NCBI RefSeq assembly: GCF_020889705.1
Contig: NZ_JACMYP010000078.1
Span: forward strand, 1 to 32,140
Direction of reading: 5' to 3'
Origin: Bradyrhizobium altum
Lineage (GTDB): Bacteria; Pseudomonadota; Alphaproteobacteria; Rhizobiales; Xanthobacteraceae
Length of the DNA stretch: 32,140 nucleotides
In this document: piece by piece, positions 27,922 to 32,140 of the stretch
Layout of the letters: every line of letters begins with the position of its first letter
How positions within the stretch are numbered: the first letter of the stretch is position 1
Translations under genes and position numbers: made by a program
Notes under the pieces: generated by a model
Database searches by the model: none
The model's input: only the letters and a program-made list of their open reading frames with translations
Told to the model about the DNA's origin: nothing

Positions 27922-30010
27922 GATTCAGGACTACGCCGCCCGCACGTCGGACAGGAAGCGGTTGACCTGGCCGGCGAGGTCCTTGGACTGCGTCGAGAGC
28001 TGTTCGGCCGCGCCCAGCACCTGGGTTGCCGCCGCGCCGGTGTCGTCGGCGGCGCGCTGCACGCCGGAGATGTTGGAATTGACCTCCTGCGTGCCGCGCG
28101 GCTTCCTGAACGCTACGCGAGATTTCCTTGGTCGCCGAGCCCTGTTCCTCGATCGCGGCCGCAATCGCGGTGCCGATCTGGTCGATTTCGGTGATGACGT
28201 CGACGACGCTGCGGATGGCAGTCACGGTCTCGTCGCTCGCGGTCTGGATCGCGGTGATCTGCTCGGAGATCTCTGTGGTCGCCTTCGCGGTCTGGCCGGC
28301 CAGCGACTTCACTTCTGAGGCGACGACGGCAAAGCCGCGGCCGGCCTCGCCGGCGCGGGCCGCCTCGATGGTGGCGTTGAGCGCGAGCAAATTGGTCTGC
28401 GCGGCGATGCTCTGGATCAACGTCACGACGTCGCCGATCTTCTGAGCGCCCTCGGCCAGCGAGCGGGCGGTGTCGCCGGTGCGCCTTGCATGATCGACCG
28501 CGCGCGCGGCGATCTCGGTCGAGGTCGCGACCTGGCGGGCGATCTCCGAGATCGAGGACGTCAGTTCCTCGGTCGCGCTCGCGACCGTCTGCACGTTGGT
28601 CGAGGTCTGATCCGACGCCGCGGCGACGAGCGCGGCCTGGCGGTTGGTGGCGGCGGCGGTGGCCGACATCGATTGCGCGGTGTCCTCCATCACCGAGGAC
28701 GCGGCCGACAATCCGCCGACCAGTTCGGTGACCTTGGCTTCGAAGGCGCGGGTCAGGTCGTCGAGCACGCGGGCGCGGCGCATCTTGACGTCGCTCTCGG
28801 CTTCCTTCTCGCTCGCGAGGCGATCGGCCTCAATCCTGTTGTCCTTGAACACCTGGACGGCAGCGGCCATCGCGCCGATCTCGTCGTTGCGCGCGGCGCC
28901 CGGGATCGCCTCGGCGACGTCGCCCGCGGCGAGGCGCGACATTCGGCCGGTGAGGGCGGCGATTGGGTTGAGGATGCGGCGACGAACCACGACGATGAGG
29001 CCGGCACTGACGGCAATGACCGCGAGCAACCCGATCAGTGCAATCACGAAGCTGAAGCGCGCCGACGAATAGGCGCCCGCAAGGACCTGCTCGGCATTCT
29101 CGTAGAACGCGTCGCGCACGGTGATGATGGCGGCGAGGCCGATCTGCGATTCCGGATAGTAGGTATCGAGATCCAGCTCGTACTTGCCGGTCACTGCGCC
29201 TTCCTTGGCAAGCTTCAGCGCCTTGCCGAAGCGCTCGACATAGTCGGCCTGCATCTTGCCGAGCGCCGTCATGACGTTGGTGGGCGTCGCCGGATTGTTG
29301 CGCAATTCCTGCAGCGTCGAGAGGATCTGCTCGGTGCGGCCGGTCGAGCGGTAGAGTTCCAGCTTCTCCTGATCGGTCGCGACGCGCTTGGCGCCGACCA
29401 GCGCCTTGTGCAGGCTGGCATTGAGGCCGCCGGTGTCGCGCAGCATCCAGGCAACGTTGGCGTAGCTGGCCTGGCGATAGGCATTGCCGTCGAGGCCGGC
29501 GAGGCGGCGCACCTGCTCGTCGAGCAGCGTGGTGACACCGGCGTTGAACGCGGAATTGTCGGCGACGATCTTGCCGGCGGCCGGGCGGCGGGCATCGGCC
29601 GGACCTGAGATTGCAGCCGCGATGGCGTCGCGCAGCCCGGCAAACTTCACCTTCAGCGCGTCGATCTCGCGCGCAACGGCCTCGCCGTCGTCGAGCGATC
29701 CCGGCAAGGTGGCGCGCACCTGGTTGACCTTGGCCAGCGCGCCATCGGTCAGCTGACGCTGGCGGTCGAGTTCGGCGATCTGCTTCGGATCGATCGTGCC
29801 GCCTGCGAGCAGCAGGTTGGTGGCATAGCCCCGCTCGGGGTTCATGTAGCGCGGGATATCACCGACGGCGCGGACGATCTCGAGCCGGCTCTGCGCGGTC
29901 GAGACCTTGTCCATGGTCTGGTACTTGGTCGCCGCGACATAGGCCGCCAGGCCGCCGCCGACCGCGGACAATGAGATGATCGCGGCCGTCAGGAGAGTAC
30001 CGATTTTCAT
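27917..30010 (-). CDS. Methyl-accepting chemotaxis protein, frameshifted near the C-terminus
   Basis: The start MKIGTLLTAAIISLSAVGGGLAAYVAATKYQ is a signal-anchor, followed by a periplasmic helical sensor (about 30-315), the second membrane helix FSFVIALIGLLAVIAVSAGLIVVV, a HAMP domain (RRRILNPIAALTGRMSRLAAGD...EIGAMAAAVQVF) and the cytoplasmic coiled coil. The signalling tip IAAQTNLLALNATIEAARAGEAGRGFAVVASEVKSLA is intact. After EISRSVQEAARHAGG the frame turns into low-complexity RRAARRRRHRRGG, while the frame beside it continues the real tail RGTQEVNSNISGVQRAADDTGAAATQVLGAAEQLSTQSKDLAGQVNRFLSDVRAA, ending at TAG 27931-27933. A loss of two bases or a gain of one at about 28093-28102 (a GC-repeat) explains it. 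If real, the last 57 residues, including the end of the coiled coil, are replaced. Confidence 0.85.
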   Translation of the reverse strand: MKIGTLLTAAIISLSAVGGGLAAYVAATKYQTMDKVSTAQSRLEIVRAVGDIPRYMNPERGYATNLLLAGGTIDPKQIAELDRQRQLTDGALAKVNQVRATLPGSLDDGEAVAREIDALKVKFAGLRDAIAAAISGPADARRPAAGKIVADNSAFNAGVTTLLDEQVRRLAGLDGNAYRQASYANVAWMLRDTGGLNASLHKALVGAKRVATDQEKLELYRSTGRTEQILSTLQELRNNPATPTNVMTALGKMQADYVERFGKALKLAKEGAVTGKYELDLDTYYPESQIGLAAIITVRDAFYENAEQVLAGAYSSARFSFVIALIGLLAVIAVSAGLIVVVRRRILNPIAALTGRMSRLAAGDVAEAIPGAARNDEIGAMAAAVQVFKDNRIEADRLASEKEAESDVKMRRARVLDDLTRAFEAKVTELVGGLSAASSVMEDTAQSMSATAAATNRQAALVAAASDQTSTNVQTVASATEELTSSISEIARQVATSTEIAARAVDHARRTGDTARSLAEGAQKIGDVVTLIQSIAAQTNLLALNATIEAARAGEAGRGFAVVASEVKSLAGQTAKATTEISEQITAIQTASDETVTAIRSVVDVITEIDQIGTAIAAAIEEQGSATKEISRSVQEAARHAGGQFQHLRRAARRRRHRRGGNPGAGRGRTALDAVQGPRRPGQPLPVRRAGGVVLNP

Positions 30011-30180
30011 GGGATGCGCGCCATTTCTTGACGAAAGAGGGAAGGCCTCAACCGTACCGGGTGCGCATTAAGCTAGGGTTTATGATGCGGGAGCGGTGGC
30101 GGTCCCGCACATTCGTATTGTCCGAAAGTCGGAGGCGCCGGGTCGCTCGGCCGCGCGTGGCGGCATGGCGTGCCGATCGG

Positions 30181-30435
30181 TCAGCGTTCGTCGTCGTCAG
30201 CGCCCTTGGTCGCGGTGCGGTGCTGGGTCGCGCCGCTGGAGCCGGCCTCGCCGCAGGGAAGCTGGTTCCAGGTGCCGTCGGCGGCCTGTTGGTAGGCCTG
30301 GCAGCCGGTCGAATTGGTTGTGGTGGCGGCTTTCTCGTCGGCTTTCTGCCGCTCGGCACTCTTCGCCAGCGCCGGCGTGGCAACGGCGGCGATGGCCGCG
30401 AGCGAGCCTGCGAAAACCAGCTTTGCGATTCGCAT
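30181..30435 (-). CDS. Small secreted hypothetical protein (84 aa)
   Basis: MRIAKLVFAGSLAAIAAVATPALAKSAERQ is a signal peptide with a cleavage site after ALA. The mature part, about 60 residues, is polar and charged: ADEKAATTTNSTGCQAYQQAADGTWNQLPCGEAGSSGATQHRTATKGADDDER, with two Cys 16 residues apart, probably a disulfide. The GCQAYQQAADGTWNQLPCGE core resembles a small secreted module I recall in rhizobial proteins. No function is known. AGGAG seven bases upstream supports the ATG at 30435; an in-frame ATG at 30465 is earlier but adds only a charged leader. It is divergent from the FMN reductase gene. Confidence 0.75.
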   Translation of the reverse strand: MRIAKLVFAGSLAAIAAVATPALAKSAERQKADEKAATTTNSTGCQAYQQAADGTWNQLPCGEAGSSGATQHRTATKGADDDER

Positions 30436-30614
30436 GTCGGGTTCTCCTTCTCGAAGCGAACGCATATCCAGAAAACAAATCTGGCAATTTTTGGCCGCGG
30501 CGAGGGACCTGCGACGAATTGCTTAATGCCGGGAAAACGCGCCGGATATGCCGTTAACATCTGCGCGCCAGCCGCAGGACGGCTGTCGCAGCGCTGTGGT
30601 AGGATCGCGCCATC

Positions 30615-31205
30615 ATGACCCACCGCATTCTCGTTCTCTACGGCTCCTATCGTTCGGATCGCATGGGCATCCGCCTGGCGCACTTCGTCGTCGACGGCCT
30701 TCGTGCGCGCGGCAACGATGTCGAGTTGATCGACGCCAAGGAGGTCGGCCTGCCGATGCTCGACCGGATGTACAAGGAACACCCCAAGGGCCAGGCGCCG
30801 GCCGTGCTCGAAACGCTCGCCGGAAAGATCCGCGACGCCGACGGCTTCCTGTTCGTCACCGGCGAATACAATTGGGGCATCCAGCCAGGGCTGAAGAACC
30901 TGACCGATCATTTCCTCGAGGAATGGTTCTGGCGTCCGGCGGCGATCGCGAGCTACTCGGCCGGGCGTTTCGCCGGTGCGCGCGCCGCGACCGCCTGGCA
31001 CGGCACGCTGTCGGAGATGGGCATGGTGGTGGTGTCGAGCACGATCAGCGCAGGGCCGATCGCGCAGACCCTGTCCGCCGAAGGCAAGCCGATCGGCGAG
31101 GGCGGCAAGTCGCTCGAACGCGCCTTTCCACGCTTTGCCGACGACTTCACCTGGTGGATCGAAGCCGCCAAGGCACAGCGGGCGCGCAAGGCGCCGCCGT
31201 ACTGA
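30615..31205 (+). CDS. NADPH-dependent FMN reductase
   Basis: The 196-residue protein starts MTHRILVLYGSYRSDRMGIRLAHFVVDGL, a flavodoxin-like phosphate loop (GSYRSDR), continues with DADGFLFVTGEYNWGIQPGLKNLTDHFLEEW, the G-E-Y-N-x-G-x-x-P-x-L-K-N-x-x-D signature of the FMN_red family, and ends with a helical part. It reduces flavins or quinones with NAD(P)H and gives a cytoplasmic dimer. Its physiological electron acceptor is unknown. The ATG at 30615 is preceded by AGGATCGCGCC at a poor distance. The SDR gene follows by 33 bases on the same strand, so they may be co-transcribed. Confidence 0.9.
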   Translation: MTHRILVLYGSYRSDRMGIRLAHFVVDGLRARGNDVELIDAKEVGLPMLDRMYKEHPKGQAPAVLETLAGKIRDADGFLFVTGEYNWGIQPGLKNLTDHFLEEWFWRPAAIASYSAGRFAGARAATAWHGTLSEMGMVVVSSTISAGPIAQTLSAEGKPIGEGGKSLERAFPRFADDFTWWIEAAKAQRARKAPPY

Positions 31206-31238
31206 GCGCCGGTCTGCACGTCCTCGGAGATAGGCATC

Positions 31239-32021
31239 ATGAGCCTCTTCACATCGCCTTTCGATCCCGCGCGCGAGGCAGTCTTGGTGACCGGCGCCGG
31301 CAACGGCATCGGCCGCGCCATCGCGCAGGCCCTGGTCGGCGAGGGCGTGCGCACGGTGTTCGCCGACCTGCACGAGGACAAGGTCCTGGCCGCCATCAAG
31401 GCCGCCGCACATCCCGAACTTGCCGTGCCCTGGGTCGGTGATCTCGCGCAGCGCGCGGCGGGCGATGCCCTGCTGGCACATGCGCAAGCCGCGGTCGGGC
31501 AGGTGACGCATTTCGTCCATAGCGCTTCGCCGCCGCGCCGCGAGGCCGATCACGCGATGGCGGTCGATGAAGAGACCTGGCGGCAGATGCACGCGGTCAA
31601 CCTCGATGCCGGCTTTCATCTGTCGCGCGAACTGGCGCGCAAGCTGATCGCGGCGAAGCGGCCTGGCTCGTTTCTGCTGCTCACCTCGCTGCACGCCGGC
31701 ACGCCGCGCAACCTGCCGCATTACTCGACGGCGAAGGCCGGCATGGCGATGCTGGTGAAGGAGCTTGCCAAGAGCTGGGGCCGCTACGGCATTCGCGTCA
31801 ATGCGCTGGTGCCCGGCGCGATCGCGGCAGGCGGCTTCGTCGCCGACCCCGCGCTGGCCAAGCACATTCCGCTCGGGCGGCTTGGTCAGGCGGACGATCT
31901 CGCGCCGATGGCGCTCGCCGTGCTCTCGCACAGGCTCTCCGGCTACGTCACCGGCGCATCGATCGTGGTCGATGGCGGCCTCTCGCTGACCAACTGGTTC
32001 GCGCCGCCGGAGCTCGATTGA
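31239..32021 (+). CDS. Short-chain dehydrogenase/reductase
   Basis: The 260-residue SDR has the canonical coenzyme motif VTGAGNGIGRAI (TGxxxGxG, residues about 18-25), SAS in the NAG position (VHSASPP), a catalytic Ser in LLLTSLHAG, and the active-site YSTAK with Tyr and Lys. It continues KELAKSWGRYGIRVNALVPGAIAAGGFV and ends in GASIVVDGGLSLTNW, as most SDRs do. It uses NAD(P)(H) on an unknown alcohol or ketone. Note that the usual NNAG is SASP here, a common variation. It lies 33 bases after the FMN reductase gene, in the same direction, and converges on the next gene. Confidence 0.9.
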   Translation: MSLFTSPFDPAREAVLVTGAGNGIGRAIAQALVGEGVRTVFADLHEDKVLAAIKAAAHPELAVPWVGDLAQRAAGDALLAHAQAAVGQVTHFVHSASPPRREADHAMAVDEETWRQMHAVNLDAGFHLSRELARKLIAAKRPGSFLLLTSLHAGTPRNLPHYSTAKAGMAMLVKELAKSWGRYGIRVNALVPGAIAAGGFVADPALAKHIPLGRLGQADDLAPMALAVLSHRLSGYVTGASIVVDGGLSLTNWFAPPELD

Positions 32022-32031
32022 GAAGCGAAAT

Positions 32032-32140
32032 TTACTCTTTCGTTCGGATGTAGCCCGCCAGCCGCGTCTTCTGGTCTTGGCACCAGGTCGTAATGCTGCG
32101 GGCGCGGCGCTGGTCGAGGTCGGTGGTCTGGGTCGCGATC
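32032..32140 (-). CDS. C-terminal end of an unidentified gene
   Basis: A minus-strand frame is open from the window edge to a TAA at 32032-32034 and reads ...IATQTTDLDQRRARSITTWCQDQKTRLAGYIRTKE. It is a helical, charged segment of 35 residues, ending 10 bases after the stop of the convergent SDR gene. I do not recognise the family. The frame is well placed for a real gene but only the end is visible. Confidence 0.5.
   Translation of the reverse strand, partial: IATQTTDLDQRRARSITTWCQDQKTRLAGYIRTKE

Noticed and set aside
28490..29608. A 372-codon plus-strand frame opposite the chemoreceptor
   Set aside because: Gly/Arg-rich antisense product, no start signal, fully covered by the chemoreceptor domains.
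30086..30109. Inverted repeat TGCGGGA / TCCCGCA upstream of the chemoreceptor
   Set aside because: Short arms, a ten-base loop and no T-tract; likely chance in GC-rich DNA.
30048..31931. A 627-codon minus-strand frame crossing four genes
   Set aside because: It runs through the small secreted gene, FMN reductase and SDR in antisense and has no domain.

Overview
The window looks like chromosomal DNA of a soil alphaproteobacterium of the Bradyrhizobium / Rhodopseudomonas group (Nitrobacteraceae). The reasons are the high GC content, a eukaryote-like type II glutamine synthetase (glnII) preceded by a DUF2735 gene, paired DUF2336 and PilZ genes, PsiF-repeat and other small secreted proteins, and several dispersed intergenic palindromes of a kind I remember as common in that genus. 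This assignment comes from recognition, not from a database search. I saw no tRNA or rRNA gene, insertion sequence, prophage, CRISPR array or plasmid backbone.

Layout. 1-4.9 kb: the end of a hotdog thioesterase, a GNAT acetyltransferase behind a perfect 23-bp palindrome, a conserved small protein, an ABM-fold monooxygenase, a DUF2161 nuclease-fold protein, a GrlR-like protein, a DHPR-like short-chain dehydrogenase, an SGNH hydrolase and a small hypothetical protein. 4.9-8.1 kb: a tyrosine phosphatase, a MliC-like secreted protein, and the nitrogen locus (DUF2735 gene divergent from glnII, with a sigma-54 promoter and a hairpin-rich 0.5-kb intergenic region). 8.1-10.7 kb: a tight operon of a tandem GrlR-domain protein, a ModA-like binding protein without a signal peptide and a secreted Sel1-repeat protein, closed by a composite dispersed repeat and a 49-residue basic protein.

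10.7-16.6 kb, minus strand: a molybdenum hydroxylase operon (Tat-exported large subunit, 2Fe-2S subunit, diheme cytochrome c), a secreted protein of unknown function and a YdcZ-type membrane protein. 16.7-21.9 kb: an ABC-F ATPase, a hexapeptide acyltransferase of the phosphonate-cluster type next to a glycerophosphodiesterase, a dienelactone hydrolase remnant, an HU-like protein and a metallo-beta-lactamase-fold hydrolase. 21.9-25.2 kb: a DUF2336-PilZ operon, an AraC regulator and a second PilZ protein, suggesting c-di-GMP-linked regulation. 25.3-32.1 kb: a PsiF-repeat protein, a nitroreductase, an acyl-CoA dehydrogenase, a perfect 29-bp inverted repeat, a chemoreceptor with a frameshift near its C-terminus, a small secreted protein, an FMN reductase, a second SDR and the end of an unidentified gene.

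Most of the window is ordinary housekeeping and accessory chromosome. The parts most worth a second look are the GrlR-domain family (one single-domain and one two-domain copy, the latter in an operon with a cytosolic binding protein and a Sel1 protein), the palindrome controlling the GNAT gene, the structured glnII upstream region, the dispersed palindromic repeats and the frameshifted chemoreceptor.
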